The notes: generated by a model from the sequence alone, not told the origin. DNA of 64,000 nucleotides from Enterovibrio sp045679545 (GCF_045679545.1 NZ_CP166194.1:1550001-1614000); one strand, 5' to 3'. Numbered from the stretch's first letter, positions 1 through 9,012 are shown. Made by a program: numbers and translations.

Positions 1-1014
1 GGCAGCTTTATTACGGCTGAAAAGAACCCGCATTGGAAAGGAAAAGCGCCAGCGATCGACGAAATTATCTTTAAAGCGGTAGAAAACACCTCTGCGCTTG
101 AAGCGCACCTTCTGTCTGGCTCAGTGGATTACTTGCCGGGAGAGCTAGGATTATCGCTTGACCAAGTGCTTCAACTTGAAAAGCGCCACGGCGATAAGTT
201 CAATGTTCACTATGAGCCGGGCCTGCTTTACGAACACCTAGATACCACCATGGATAATCCACACCTGGCCAAGAAAGAAGTACGCCAAGCTCTTCTTTAT
301 GGTGCGAACCGTCAACAGCTAGTTGATAAATTGTTTGCGGGCAAACAGCCTGTTGCCGATACCAACGTGAGCCCTCGTGACACGACCTTTTTTGCAGACG
401 TTAAACGCTACGAATACAACCCTGAAAAAGCCAAGCAGTTGTTGAAAGAAGCGGGTTACACCATGAAAAAAGGTGTCATGGTTGATGGCGATGGGAATGA
501 ACTCCAAATCGAATTGATGACAACGGCAGGTAACAAAACACGTGAGTTAGTCCAGCAAGTGCTGCAATCACAGTGGAAACAGATTGGTGTGAAGGTCAAC
601 ATCAACAACCAGCCAGCACGCGTGTACTTTGGTGAAACGCTGAACAAGCGTAAACACAAAGGTCTAGCAATGTTTGCATGGTACTCCTCACCAGAGAGCC
701 CGCCGCGTACGACGCTGCTTTCAACCAATGTTCCAACCGAAGAGAATGGTTGGTCTGGCCAAAACTACATTGGCTATAAGAACCCAGCAATGGATGAGTT
801 ACTGAATAAAGTCGAAGCGGAACTGGATACCGAAAAGCGTAAGAAGATTTTCCATGAAATTCAGAACATTTACGCGGAAGATTTGCCAGCGCTGCCATTG
901 TATTTCCGAGCAGATAGCTTTGTGATGCCGAAATGGCTAGAAGGTGTGACGCCGACGGGTCATATGTTCCCATCAACCAACTGGGTTGAAGAGTGGTACA
1001 CCACTAAGAAGTAG
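1..1014 (+). CDS. Peptide ABC transporter periplasmic binding protein (3' part)
   Basis: The reading frame is open from base 1 to a TAG at 1012-1014, so the N-terminal part, including the signal peptide, lies outside the window and the last 337 residues remain. The visible part begins in the family 5 solute-binding fold (GSFITAEKNPHWKG) and ends with the typical C-terminal lobe (AEDLPALPLYFRADSF). Such proteins capture peptides or other small solutes in the periplasm and deliver them to a DppBCDF-type permease. The two ATPases and two permeases follow directly on the same strand, the first only 9 bases downstream, so this is the receptor of that importer. The substrate cannot be named from sequence alone; peptide is the default for the family. 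Confidence 0.92.
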   Translation, partial: GSFITAEKNPHWKGKAPAIDEIIFKAVENTSALEAHLLSGSVDYLPGELGLSLDQVLQLEKRHGDKFNVHYEPGLLYEHLDTTMDNPHLAKKEVRQALLYGANRQQLVDKLFAGKQPVADTNVSPRDTTFFADVKRYEYNPEKAKQLLKEAGYTMKKGVMVDGDGNELQIELMTTAGNKTRELVQQVLQSQWKQIGVKVNINNQPARVYFGETLNKRKHKGLAMFAWYSSPESPPRTTLLSTNVPTEENGWSGQNYIGYKNPAMDELLNKVEAELDTEKRKKIFHEIQNIYAEDLPALPLYFRADSFVMPKWLEGVTPTGHMFPSTNWVEEWYTTKK

Positions 1015-1023
1015 GAGCCGTGA

Positions 1024-1971
1024 ATGGAACAGACGATACTCGATGTTCGTCGTCTGCGGGTAGCCTTTAAAGGCTACCCTGCGGTTAACGATATCAGCTT
1101 TCATATTAAAAAAGGCGAGATTCTTGGTGTTGTGGGTGAATCAGGCTGTGGCAAAAGCCTTGCTGCGCTGACACTCATGGGGCTTCAACCCAATGTCATG
1201 AAGGCCAGTGGTGAAGTGGTCTTTCGCGGTGAAAATCTGCTAAGCAACAGTGATGCGGATTGGCGAAAAGTACGCGGTGAAGGCATCGCGATGATCTTTC
1301 AAGAGCCCATGACTGCGCTAAACCCCGTCGTGACAGTCGGAAACCAAATTGCGGAAATGTTCCAGCTTCACCGTGGTAGCAATAAAGCCGAGTCAAAAGA
1401 ACGTGCGATAGAGATGTTGGAAAGGGTACACATTCCCGATCCGGTTCGACGTGCAAACGCCTACCCACATGAACTCTCCGGTGGGATGCGACAGCGCGTA
1501 ATGATTGCCATGGCACTGGCATGTGAACCGGAACTCATTATTGCCGACGAACCGACAACGGCTTTGGATGTAACGGTTCAGGCGCAGGTTCTCGATCTTC
1601 TTGAAGAGCTTCGAGATACCACGGGCACAGCGGTTCAATTCATCAGTCATAATTTGGGCGTTGTCTCTCAGCTCGCTGAGCGGGTCATCGTGATGTATGC
1701 GGGCCGCATTGTCGAGCAAGCAACGGCGGAAGAGTTGTTTGCCAACCCTCAACACCCGTATACCCAAGGATTGTTAGCCACATTGCCAAAAATTGGCGGC
1801 GCACGTGACGTGTTACCTGCGATCCCTGGGGCAGTCCCGCCCCTCGATCTGCGTGGCAATGGATGCCCGTTTGCAGATCGTTGCGGAAAAGCAACGCCAA
1901 CGTGTGTCTCCACCATGCCTGAAACGGTTGAACTAAACGCCGTACACACAGTGGCGTGTCATCATATCTAA
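1024..1971 (+). CDS. Peptide ABC transporter ATPase, DppD/OppD type
   Basis: This 315-residue cytoplasmic ATPase powers solute import. Walker A (GESGCGKS) is at residues 38-45, the ABC signature LSGGMRQR starts at 151 and Walker B (LIIADEP) at 171. The C-terminal oligopeptide-transporter extension with the cysteine motif CPFADRC lies near residue 281; in this family it can hold an iron-sulfur cluster. The ATG at 1024 follows a GGAG ribosome site that overlaps the stop of the binding-protein gene. It is the first of two ATPases, which pair as a heterodimer in DppDF and OppDF systems. The order here (receptor, ATPase, ATPase, permease, permease) differs from the usual dppABCDF order. Confidence 0.93.
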   Translation: MEQTILDVRRLRVAFKGYPAVNDISFHIKKGEILGVVGESGCGKSLAALTLMGLQPNVMKASGEVVFRGENLLSNSDADWRKVRGEGIAMIFQEPMTALNPVVTVGNQIAEMFQLHRGSNKAESKERAIEMLERVHIPDPVRRANAYPHELSGGMRQRVMIAMALACEPELIIADEPTTALDVTVQAQVLDLLEELRDTTGTAVQFISHNLGVVSQLAERVIVMYAGRIVEQATAEELFANPQHPYTQGLLATLPKIGGARDVLPAIPGAVPPLDLRGNGCPFADRCGKATPTCVSTMPETVELNAVHTVACHHI

Positions 1972-1981
1972 GGACGGACTC

Positions 1982-2998
1982 ATGACATTATTAAAACTAG
2001 ACAATGTCTGTCAGCGTTACCCCATTGGACAAAAGGGGTGGTTAGGGAAACCAGCGCAAGAATTGAAAGCAGTGAATAACATCTCCCTCTCTCTAGAGGA
2101 AGGGGAAACCATTGCGATTGTTGGCGAATCGGGCTGTGGAAAATCCACACTTGGGCGCATGGTTGCGCTACTCGAACACCCCGTCGAAGGGACGGTTGAA
2201 CTAGCAGGTGTTAAAACGGCGGGTCTGAGAGGCGAGGAGTTAAAAGCCCTTCGTCGTAAGCTGGGCCTCGTATTTCAAGACCCTTATTCGGCACTCAACC
2301 CGCGAATGCCAGTTTCTGAACTGGTCGGTGAGCCGCTTGAGGTTTACAACGTGGGCGATAAAGCCTCACGCAAAGCGAAAGTGATTGATGCACTGATTGC
2401 CGTCGGTTTGAGTGAAGATGCACTCGACCGATATCCTCATGAGTTTTCTGGTGGGCAGCGTCAGCGTATCTGTATTGCTCGCGCTTTGGTGCTTGAGCCT
2501 TCGTTGATCATTGCCGATGAGCCGCTTTCAGCACTCGATGTGTCTGTGCAAAGCCAAGTTTTAAACTTGTTTGCTGAGTTGCAGCGTGAACGTCAATTGT
2601 CTTTCTTCTTCATCAGTCACGATATGGCAGTGGTAGATTACCTCGCCGATACCATTGTGGTGATGTACCTGGGACAAATTGTTGAGCAAGCACCGCGCGA
2701 TGCATTCTTTGCCAATCCTGCGCACCCATACAGTCAAGCGTTGCTGGCTGCTGTGCCAGAAGTCGGAAGAGGGAAGCGTCGGAAAGGGTTGTCACTGCAA
2801 GGTGATGTGCCAAGCCCAATCAGTCCACCGAGTGGTTGCGCATTTCACCCTCGCTGTGCGAAAGCGACAGACAAGTGCAAAACAGAAGCACCTATCGCGT
2901 CGCTATACGGCGGAGACAGCAAACACATTGTTGCGTGTCACTTTCCCAGTGAAGTGATTGACGCGAAAAAGTTTGATTGCAAGGAGGCCACGGCATGA
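1982..2998 (+). CDS. Peptide ABC transporter ATPase, DppF/OppF type
   Basis: Second ATPase subunit, 338 residues. Walker A (GESGCGKS) is at 48-55, the signature FSGGQRQR starts at 155 and Walker B (LIIADEP) at 175. An insert near residues 16-28 before the nucleotide-binding core and the C-terminal cysteine segment (CAFHPRC) are typical of the OppF/DppF branch. It starts 10 bases after the first ATPase. Its stop codon overlaps the next start in an ATGA arrangement, which implies translational coupling with the permease. Residues after about 315 are poorly conserved-looking, as is common in this branch. Confidence 0.93.
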   Translation: MTLLKLDNVCQRYPIGQKGWLGKPAQELKAVNNISLSLEEGETIAIVGESGCGKSTLGRMVALLEHPVEGTVELAGVKTAGLRGEELKALRRKLGLVFQDPYSALNPRMPVSELVGEPLEVYNVGDKASRKAKVIDALIAVGLSEDALDRYPHEFSGGQRQRICIARALVLEPSLIIADEPLSALDVSVQSQVLNLFAELQRERQLSFFFISHDMAVVDYLADTIVVMYLGQIVEQAPRDAFFANPAHPYSQALLAAVPEVGRGKRRKGLSLQGDVPSPISPPSGCAFHPRCAKATDKCKTEAPIASLYGGDSKHIVACHFPSEVIDAKKFDCKEATA

Positions 2999-3963
2999 TG
3001 CAGTTCGTTATTGGCCGGGCATTACAAAGCGTATTTGTTCTGTTTTTGGTCTCATTTGTTTCTTACGCACTTATTGGTCTGATGCCCGGAGACCCGATTG
3101 ATTTAATGGCAACGTCTGATCCGAATATGACAGCGGAAGATGTTGCCATGCTAAAAGCCCTTCAAGGCTTGGATCAGCCGTTGGTTCAACGATATTGGAA
3201 CTGGCTGGTTGCCGCGCTGCAGGGGGATTTTGGGTACTCTCGTCTGTATTATCAACCCGCGGAAGATGTGTTGATCCCAGCGGTGTGGAATACCGTCAAA
3301 TTGGTTGGCATTGCGACAGCTTTGTCTTTGCTTATCGCTATTCCTGTTGGCGTTATAGCGGCACTAAAACACCGCACATGGGTTGACTATGTGATTAGTT
3401 TTGGCGCGTTTGTGGGTTTCTCAACTCCTGCATTTTGGTTGGCGCTAATGCTGATCCTTGTCTTTTCCGTCACACTTGGATGGCTACCTGCTGGTGGCAC
3501 GGGTGAGGCAGAAGGCGGTGGTTTTTGGGTGGAACTGCAACACCTTATCCTTCCCGTTATCTCGTTGACCGTGTTGAATGTGGCGAGCCATTCTCGTTAT
3601 GTTCGCGGCACCATGCTTGAAGTGATGCGTCAGGACTACATTCGGACTGCGATTGCAAAAGGGGCATCTAAAACGCGCGTTATTTTTCACCACGCACTGC
3701 GTAATGCGATGATCCCGCTTGTCACCATTATTGCGTTGGATATTGGCTTCCTGTTGTCTGGCGCGTTGATTACTGAAACCGTGTTTGCGTGGCCGGGCAT
3801 GGGTAAGCTTATCTTCGACGCTATCATGGGCAATGACTACAATCTGGCGTTGCTTGGATTGATGGTGATTACCTTTACAGCGCTATTGGGCAATTTGCTT
3901 GCAGATATCGCTTACGCGAAATTGGACCCTCGGATCAGTCTGACAAAAGGAGCGTCAGCATGA
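2995..3963 (+). CDS. Peptide ABC transporter permease, DppB type
   Basis: Inner-membrane permease of the DppB/OppB family, 322 residues with about six membrane segments. The N-terminal segment (QSVFVLFLVSFVSYALIGLMPGDP) and the cytoplasmic EAA loop (RTAIAKGASKTRVIFHHALR) that contacts the ATPases are both clear. I chose the ATG at 2995 because a strong AAGGAGG ribosome site lies at 2981-2987; an upstream in-frame TTG would place that site inside the gene. The start overlaps the preceding stop (ATGA), and the 3' end overlaps the next permease in the same way. Confidence 0.94.
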   Translation: MMQFVIGRALQSVFVLFLVSFVSYALIGLMPGDPIDLMATSDPNMTAEDVAMLKALQGLDQPLVQRYWNWLVAALQGDFGYSRLYYQPAEDVLIPAVWNTVKLVGIATALSLLIAIPVGVIAALKHRTWVDYVISFGAFVGFSTPAFWLALMLILVFSVTLGWLPAGGTGEAEGGGFWVELQHLILPVISLTVLNVASHSRYVRGTMLEVMRQDYIRTAIAKGASKTRVIFHHALRNAMIPLVTIIALDIGFLLSGALITETVFAWPGMGKLIFDAIMGNDYNLALLGLMVITFTALLGNLLADIAYAKLDPRISLTKGASA

Positions 3964-4904
3964 CACAAGACATGACAAATGCTGCTCCTGTAGCAGTAAC
4001 AAAACGACAAGCATCCTCGCCATGGATGTTGGTATGGCATCGTTTCTGTAAACACAAAGCGGGGTTGGTAAGCGGCGTGTTTATCATCTTGCTGGCCATT
4101 CTTTGTTTTAGTGCGCCACTGCTTGCAAGCTGGTTCGGGCATGATCCCTTTGAAGTAGACTTCTTTGCGCGCTTTGAACCCGCGAGTGATACCCACTGGT
4201 TGGGCGCTGATGAGTTGGGCCGAGATGTATTCCTTCGCCTGCTTTATGGTGGTCAAGTCTCGCTATCCGTTGGTGCGGTTGCGGCTTTGATGACAGCCGT
4301 ATTGGGTACCTTGGTGGGCGTGTTTGCCGGTTACTTCGGCGGCAAGTTGGACGCCGTGTTAATGCGAATTGCTGACTTTACGTTGTCGCTTCCAACATTG
4401 CCTCTGATGATCGTGATGGCTGCCGTTGACCTGAGTAAGTTGGGCTTACCTGAAAGCTGGGCGCAAGGCGAGAATGCGAGCTTCATTCGTATTATTGTGA
4501 TTGTCGCTTTGTTCGGTTGGCCAACCACCGCACGTTTGGTGCGTTCTGGAACGCTATCCCTTCGTGAGCGTGATTATGTGAAAGCGGCCGTAGGCTATGG
4601 CGCTTCACCTTGGCGAATCATTCGCCGTCACGTTCTGCCAAACGTACTATCGCCGGTGATCATCGCGACTACCATGGCATTGGGTGGGGTGATTTTGCTG
4701 GAAAGTGCGCTGTCATTTTTAGGCTTAGGCATTCAACCGCCGATGCCTTCATGGGGCAACATGCTGCAAAATGCACAAGAAGTGATCTGGCAATCTCCTG
4801 GGTTGGCCATTTACCCTGGGATCGCCATCTTGGTGACGGTAATGGCTTTCAACTTTTTAGGTGATGCGCTCCAAGATGCGCTTGATCCAAAGTCGGGTAA
4901 CTAA
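3960..4904 (+). CDS. Peptide ABC transporter permease, DppC type
   Basis: Second permease subunit, 314 residues, DppC/OppC family. A hydrophilic N-terminus leads to a first membrane segment (about residues 36-58), a short periplasmic region with the conserved HWLGADELGRD motif, and then five segments containing the EAA loop (KAAVGYGASPWRIIRRHVLPN). It overlaps the DppB-type gene by four bases (ATGA). It is the last gene of the operon: a strong terminator hairpin follows at about 4936-4963. Confidence 0.94.
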   Translation: MTQDMTNAAPVAVTKRQASSPWMLVWHRFCKHKAGLVSGVFIILLAILCFSAPLLASWFGHDPFEVDFFARFEPASDTHWLGADELGRDVFLRLLYGGQVSLSVGAVAALMTAVLGTLVGVFAGYFGGKLDAVLMRIADFTLSLPTLPLMIVMAAVDLSKLGLPESWAQGENASFIRIIVIVALFGWPTTARLVRSGTLSLRERDYVKAAVGYGASPWRIIRRHVLPNVLSPVIIATTMALGGVILLESALSFLGLGIQPPMPSWGNMLQNAQEVIWQSPGLAIYPGIAILVTVMAFNFLGDALQDALDPKSGN

Positions 4905-4935
4905 ATTACGTCAGGGATTCGATTCACCTACCTAT

Positions 4936-4963
4936 AAAAAAACCAGCTATTGCTGGTTTTTTT
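4936..4963 (+). terminator. Rho-independent terminator of the peptide ABC operon
   Basis: An 8-bp stem (AAACCAGC with GCTGGTTT) and a 4-base loop (TATT) are followed by a run of T residues. It sits about 30 bases after the last permease stop. The A-run on the left would also allow weak function on the other strand. Confidence 0.9.
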
Positions 4964-5063
4964 ATTTATTTTCAATGAATTAATAGTAATTCAATTGTCC
5001 AAAATCACTTCATGGCTTCGTCTTATTCTCTTGCTATCTTACGCACGCAAAGAGTCTTCTTTT

Positions 5064-5110
5064 CAATTTAACTTAAACATGTAAAAATTATGCATGTTTA
5101 AGTTGAATTG
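5064..5110. promoter_or_regulatory. Long palindrome with NsrR-like operator upstream of nnrS
   Basis: Two 18-base arms (5064-5081 and 5093-5110) are inverted repeats with a single mismatch, separated by 11 bases. The central 23 bases (5076-5098) match the outer parts of the NsrR consensus: AACATGTA on the left and TGCATGTT on the right, with only the middle AT block differing. NsrR is a nitric-oxide-sensing repressor known to control nnrS genes in gammaproteobacteria. The palindrome ends 17 bases before the nnrS start, a good position for repression. The assignment to NsrR is inference; the palindrome itself is seen directly. Confidence 0.7.
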
Positions 5111-5127
5111 TCAGGCAGGTCTAACTC

Positions 5128-6318
5128 ATGATGCTCAATATCGTCGATAAGCAAAAAGAAGAACGCATTCCTCCCGTTCTTCGTTTAGGTTTCCGGCCCT
5201 TTTTTCTTTTAGCAGGGATCTACGCCGTACTAACTATTTCAGTGTGGGTGTGGTTATTCACAACGGGAAGCGCTTCGCCGCTGAATGTTCCCGCCATGTG
5301 GTGGCATGCCCATGAAATGCTGTTTGGTTTTGCCATGGCAATTGTTGTCGGTTTTCTGCTAACCGCGGTACAAACGTGGACGGGCGTAAAAGGCACGTCG
5401 GGAGTCAAGCTCGCGTTTATTGTCATGCTGTGGTTAGCAGCGAGAATCCTGTTTTGGACTGATACGCCTTTGTCAGTGATAGCGATTGTGGATACCGCAT
5501 TCCTTGCAATGACGGGCTGGGAGGTGGGTTATCGTGTGGTTATGACGAAACGCTGGCGTAACCTGTTCTTTATTCCCATGCTGCTCGTTGCAGCCAGTGC
5601 AAACCTTGCAAGTTATGCCACTGTGAAAGGCATGCCGCCTTTTTCTGCCAATGCGCTTTGGCAAGCGATGCTATGGTGGTTCATGATTCTCATTTCCATT
5701 ATGGGTGGGCGCGTGATTCCGTTTTTCACCGCTAAACGTTTCCAACTTGAAGCACCCAAGCCCATGTTATGGTTAGAGGTATTGGCGATTCTTCCTCTTG
5801 TCATGCTCGCTGTTATCTCTTTCTTCCCATTAGTGCCAGCTTGGTTCATCGCATCATTGCTATGGGTTAGCGGTGTAGCACAACTTGTCCGTTTATATCG
5901 CTGGCAGGGCATCAAAACACACAGTGAACCGCTGGTTTGGTCGTTGCATCTGTTTTATCTGGCTTTACCTATTGGCTTAATCGCGAAGGTCGTCTTTCTC
6001 GGCAATGCATGGGTTTCACACTCGTTAATACATATATTTGCGATGGGAACACTGGCGGGTGTTGTTCTCGCAATGATTGCTCGTGTGAGTATGGGCCATA
6101 CAGGTCGTGCAATTTACAAAGGCCCATTGTTTACATTTGCCTATTTGGCGCTGGCATTGGCGACGTTAGTACGTGTTGTTGGGGCTGCGCTTTGGCCTGA
6201 ATATTTTCAAATATGGGTTGTTATCGCCAGTATTGGTTGGTGCCTAGCATTTGGTGGCTTTGTTATTTGCTTTGGCCCCATGTTGATTAAGGTGAGGATT
6301 GACGGTCATCCAGGATAA
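5128..6318 (+). CDS. nnrS: NnrS family haem-copper membrane protein
   Basis: NnrS is a polytopic inner-membrane haem- and copper-containing protein that protects cells from nitrosative stress. This 396-residue protein has the family N-terminus (LRLGFRPFFLLAG at about 18-30), the conserved histidines in WWHAHEMLFGFA, and about twelve membrane segments. The MGGRVIPFFTAKRF motif and the later HIFAMGTLAGVVLAMIARV stretch are also typical. It is a single-gene unit with its own terminator-free 3' region and an NsrR-like palindrome just upstream, which fits induction by nitric oxide. The tandem ATG ATG at 5128 leaves a one-codon start ambiguity. Confidence 0.93.
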   Translation: MMLNIVDKQKEERIPPVLRLGFRPFFLLAGIYAVLTISVWVWLFTTGSASPLNVPAMWWHAHEMLFGFAMAIVVGFLLTAVQTWTGVKGTSGVKLAFIVMLWLAARILFWTDTPLSVIAIVDTAFLAMTGWEVGYRVVMTKRWRNLFFIPMLLVAASANLASYATVKGMPPFSANALWQAMLWWFMILISIMGGRVIPFFTAKRFQLEAPKPMLWLEVLAILPLVMLAVISFFPLVPAWFIASLLWVSGVAQLVRLYRWQGIKTHSEPLVWSLHLFYLALPIGLIAKVVFLGNAWVSHSLIHIFAMGTLAGVVLAMIARVSMGHTGRAIYKGPLFTFAYLALALATLVRVVGAALWPEYFQIWVVIASIGWCLAFGGFVICFGPMLIKVRIDGHPG

Positions 6319-6423
6319 AAACGATTGAAAAAACGGCGACACGCCAATGTTCTGTGGCACGTCGCACTGCAATTATCAGTAGTTACGTCATACTAACGAT
6401 AACGTTATCAAGGAGTAGCTAGT

Positions 6424-7203
6424 GTGTGCAGATGGTTGGCGTATCAAGGGAAACCGTGTTTTTTAGATGAAATGCTGCATCAGCCGAATCATTCGCTGGT
6501 GATGCAGAGCATGGAAGCATCAAAAGCGGTGACGGCGGTTAACGCTGATGGCTTTGGCGCAGCGTGGTATGGCGAAAAACCGACGCCTGCTTTGTATCGA
6601 GAAGTATTGCCAGCATGGTCGGATGCGAATCTTCGTTCTCTTGCGCAGCACACCAAGTCTCATCGCTTTATGGCGCATGTTCGCGCCTCGACAGGGGCCA
6701 ATACGTCACGCGAAAACTGCCATCCGTTTAACGTTAAGAACTGGTTGTTTATGCACAACGGCCAGATCCCCGATTTTGAATTAATGCGCTACAAGTTAGA
6801 GCGTCAATTGGATGAAGCTTGTTATTTGAAACGTAAAGGGACCACGGACAGTGAACTGATCTTTTTACTGCTAATGCAGTACGGTCTTGAACGATGCCCC
6901 AAGACGGCGCTGGTGCGAGTAATAAAAGACATTGAAGCGGAAATGCGGACAAAAGGCATTGACCAGCCATTCAAGGCTGCATTGTGTATCAGTGATGGAA
7001 AGCAATTTTGGGCGCTGCGATATGCCACCTTTGGCGCCCCACCTACCATGTTTTATAAAATGCTCGATAGTGGCGTGGTGCTTGCGTCAGAGCCTTTTGA
7101 GGTGGAAATGGAAGGGTGGAATGGTGTACCAGCACAAAGTTTTGTTGAGTTGGTTGGAGAGCAGGTTAGCGTGACTGAATTTTCCCTCGATAGAACTCAA
7201 TAG
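6424..7203 (+). CDS. yafJ: Class II glutamine amidotransferase, YafJ family
   Basis: A class II (Ntn-type) glutamine amidotransferase of 259 residues. After removal of the initiator, Cys2 (start MCRWLAY) becomes the nucleophile, and the family motifs NADGFGAAWYG, HVRASTGA and NCHPF...WLFMHNG follow in order. YafJ proteins are cytoplasmic and their acceptor substrate is not established. The start is a GTG at 6424 with an AAGGAG ribosome site at 6410-6415; it must be this codon because Cys has to be the second residue. It stands alone between nnrS and the convergent relV. Confidence 0.88.
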   Translation: MCRWLAYQGKPCFLDEMLHQPNHSLVMQSMEASKAVTAVNADGFGAAWYGEKPTPALYREVLPAWSDANLRSLAQHTKSHRFMAHVRASTGANTSRENCHPFNVKNWLFMHNGQIPDFELMRYKLERQLDEACYLKRKGTTDSELIFLLLMQYGLERCPKTALVRVIKDIEAEMRTKGIDQPFKAALCISDGKQFWALRYATFGAPPTMFYKMLDSGVVLASEPFEVEMEGWNGVPAQSFVELVGEQVSVTEFSLDRTQ

Positions 7204-7228
7204 CCATCATTTTTTTCGTTCATCGCGA

Positions 7229-7248
7229 GGGCGACATAGTCGCCCTTT
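7229..7248 (+). terminator. Weak hairpin between convergent genes
   Basis: A perfect 7-bp GC-rich stem (GGGCGAC with GTCGCCC) and a 3-base loop lie between the convergent yafJ and relV stops. Only three T residues follow on the plus strand, so termination may be inefficient. Confidence 0.45.
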
Positions 7249-7264
7249 AGGTTGATTAATTTGA

Positions 7265-8035
7265 CTAAACGGCAAAACTTAGCGGTAAATACCGCTGCCA
7301 TGCATTGTCATAAAGTGCCCGAGATTCCCTACGTAATTTTTCAATTTTTGCGACTTCATAATCGCTCATCGCTCGGTCATGCAGGTTAGCTTCTCGCTCG
7401 ATTCTCTGAATCTGTTCGTAGTTAGTGTGCTCCTTCCCGTTCTTTACGGCGGAAATGGCTTTCAGATGCAGTTGAACTTCCGCGATCATTTGGCTTTCAG
7501 GCAGTGAAACCAGCACTTTTACGTCGCGATACCCTGAAGGACGAGGTGTCTGAAATCGGTTGACGACTTCCATTGTCTTCGTCGAAGCGGCAAGTTGAGC
7601 ATAAGCGCTGTTGAGGTCTTCTAACGAATCTGTTTCAACCGTAATGCGCACGATATCAGTCAAGCGAGTAACATCGCCATTCAGTTCTTTCTCTACTTTT
7701 TCTTGAGCGCGTTCTTGTCCTTTCAAACCGGCTGACAACACACTGCCATTGGCTTTATGGGCAATGGTTTTGGCAAGATCTTCGAGTTCTAGTTGCGCCT
7801 TAGGCGCCGCTTCGTAAAGCTCAGCGAGGTGACTGTATGGCTGTTTGATTTCGCTGGAGCGGAATGAAGGGATAGAGAGCAGTTCGGTGAGTGGAGTGTC
7901 TTGACTTGCTTGTGGCTGCTGATAAGAAATGCTCTGGCTTGAAGGCGGGTTCTTTACCTCGAATTGCTCGGCGTAAGCCGGCACACGAATAACCAGAATT
8001 GGAACAATAATCAGCGCTTTAAACATTCTTCCCAT
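7265..8035 (-). CDS. relV: Small alarmone synthetase RelV-like (RelA/SpoT synthetase domain)
   Basis: This 256-residue protein carries a lone RelA/SpoT synthetase domain and no hydrolase domain; such enzymes make (p)ppGpp. Visible motifs are K105 (GLKGQERAQEK), D127 and R130 (TDIVRITV), L148, GYRDVKV at 168-174 and E186 (IAEVQLHLKA). As I recall, the residues found essential in Vibrio cholerae RelV are K107, D129, R132, L150 and E188; every one lines up here with a constant offset of two, which strongly supports orthology. The first 23 residues look like a cleavable signal peptide (ALIIVPILVIRVPAYA), odd for an enzyme that needs cytoplasmic GTP and ATP. The ATG at 8035 has an AGAGG ribosome site; a second in-frame ATG lies at codon 4. 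Confidence 0.85.
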   Translation of the reverse strand: MGRMFKALIIVPILVIRVPAYAEQFEVKNPPSSQSISYQQPQASQDTPLTELLSIPSFRSSEIKQPYSHLAELYEAAPKAQLELEDLAKTIAHKANGSVLSAGLKGQERAQEKVEKELNGDVTRLTDIVRITVETDSLEDLNSAYAQLAASTKTMEVVNRFQTPRPSGYRDVKVLVSLPESQMIAEVQLHLKAISAVKNGKEHTNYEQIQRIEREANLHDRAMSDYEVAKIEKLRRESRALYDNAWQRYLPLSFAV

Positions 8036-8373
8036 CTAAATACCTCTTTTGGCTGTGAAGGCCATGTCCAGTAAGTGTCCACAACTTCATCATATCTGCG
8101 GAAATTGAATGTTAGCTGAATGAAAGGGTTGCGTGCGTGGCAGGGGTCTCAAACTGTGTTTTTACTACTGGGCTTAGATCAAATTACGTGAAGTATTATG
8201 CTGGTTAACTGGGGTAACGTGGCGTATTTGGCCGTATATGGCATTTATGGCAATTAAACACTCTGCAAAAAGTTGGCAAAAATGCTGCCATGATGTTAAC
8301 TAAATGGGGTGACTGTTATTGCGCATTTCTTACCCAGAGACGCGTTATATTCAATCGAGATGGAGGACATACC
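8036..8373. other. Divergent intergenic region, relV and dioxygenase promoters
   Basis: About 340 bases between divergent genes. It must hold both promoters, but I see no convincing operator or hairpin. In-frame codons upstream of the dioxygenase ATG exist back to 8290 but lack a ribosome site. Confidence 0.5.
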
Positions 8374-9012
8374 ATGTATCATCCTGATTATCTCATGCAG
8401 CTATGTCATATCAGCGACCAAGCGGTGAGAGAGCTAGAACCGACCTTTGATCATTTGCCAACTACCCCCTATGCAGACGGTCAATACAGGTTAAGACGCT
8501 ATTCAATTGTGCAATGCCATGACGGCGCTGTGCGTCACATGCCACAACATACTTTTGTGCAAAGTAAGGCGATAAACCATCATCAAGGCGGTGTGGTACG
8601 CCGGTTTGAAGATTTATCCGCGAACGTACTTCATTCAGAAGGTTTCTTTGAATTATGTCGTTTATTCAAAGACAACAATGAGTTGGATGATCAGCAAGAT
8701 ATTGAAATACATCAGATGAGGGTGATCACCCTTAGTGACATGACACCGGTATCGCCAGAAGGCGTACATCAGGATGGTTTCGATCACATTGCCATTGCTG
8801 CGATTCATCGGCAAAACGTGCAAGGTGGGGAAATTCTTGTCTATAAAAATAGAACCGAACAACCTTTCTTTTCACTGGCGCTTAACGGTGGAGACGTAGC
8901 GCTGTTGGATGATCATGCGCTTTGGCACAATGCCAATCCGATCAGGCCAATTAACCCAGCTCAACGTGGGCATGTTGATTTGTTTGTGTTGACGGCGCGC
9001 GCCATTCACTAA
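8374..9012 (+). CDS. 2-oxoglutarate/Fe(II) dioxygenase family protein (2OG-Fe_Oxy_2)
   Basis: A 212-residue protein of the PF10014-type 2OG-Fe dioxygenases, the family that includes bacterial amino-acid hydroxylases such as the isoleucine 4-hydroxylase. The iron triad is visible as H132 and D134 in PEGVHQDGFDH and H185 in LWHNANPI, with R198 as a candidate 2-oxoglutarate ligand. The motif QGGEILVYKN and the LLDDHALWHN block are typical. I chose the ATG at 8374 because GGAGGA lies just upstream; the longer frame from 8290 has none. The substrate is unknown, and a free amino acid is only a family-based guess. Confidence 0.8.
   Translation: MYHPDYLMQLCHISDQAVRELEPTFDHLPTTPYADGQYRLRRYSIVQCHDGAVRHMPQHTFVQSKAINHHQGGVVRRFEDLSANVLHSEGFFELCRLFKDNNELDDQQDIEIHQMRVITLSDMTPVSPEGVHQDGFDHIAIAAIHRQNVQGGEILVYKNRTEQPFFSLALNGGDVALLDDHALWHNANPIRPINPAQRGHVDLFVLTARAIH

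Noticed and set aside
6336..6366. Hairpin after nnrS (GCGAC/GTCGC with inner GCCA/TGGC)
   Set aside because: The stem is interrupted and no T-run follows, so I do not call it a terminator.
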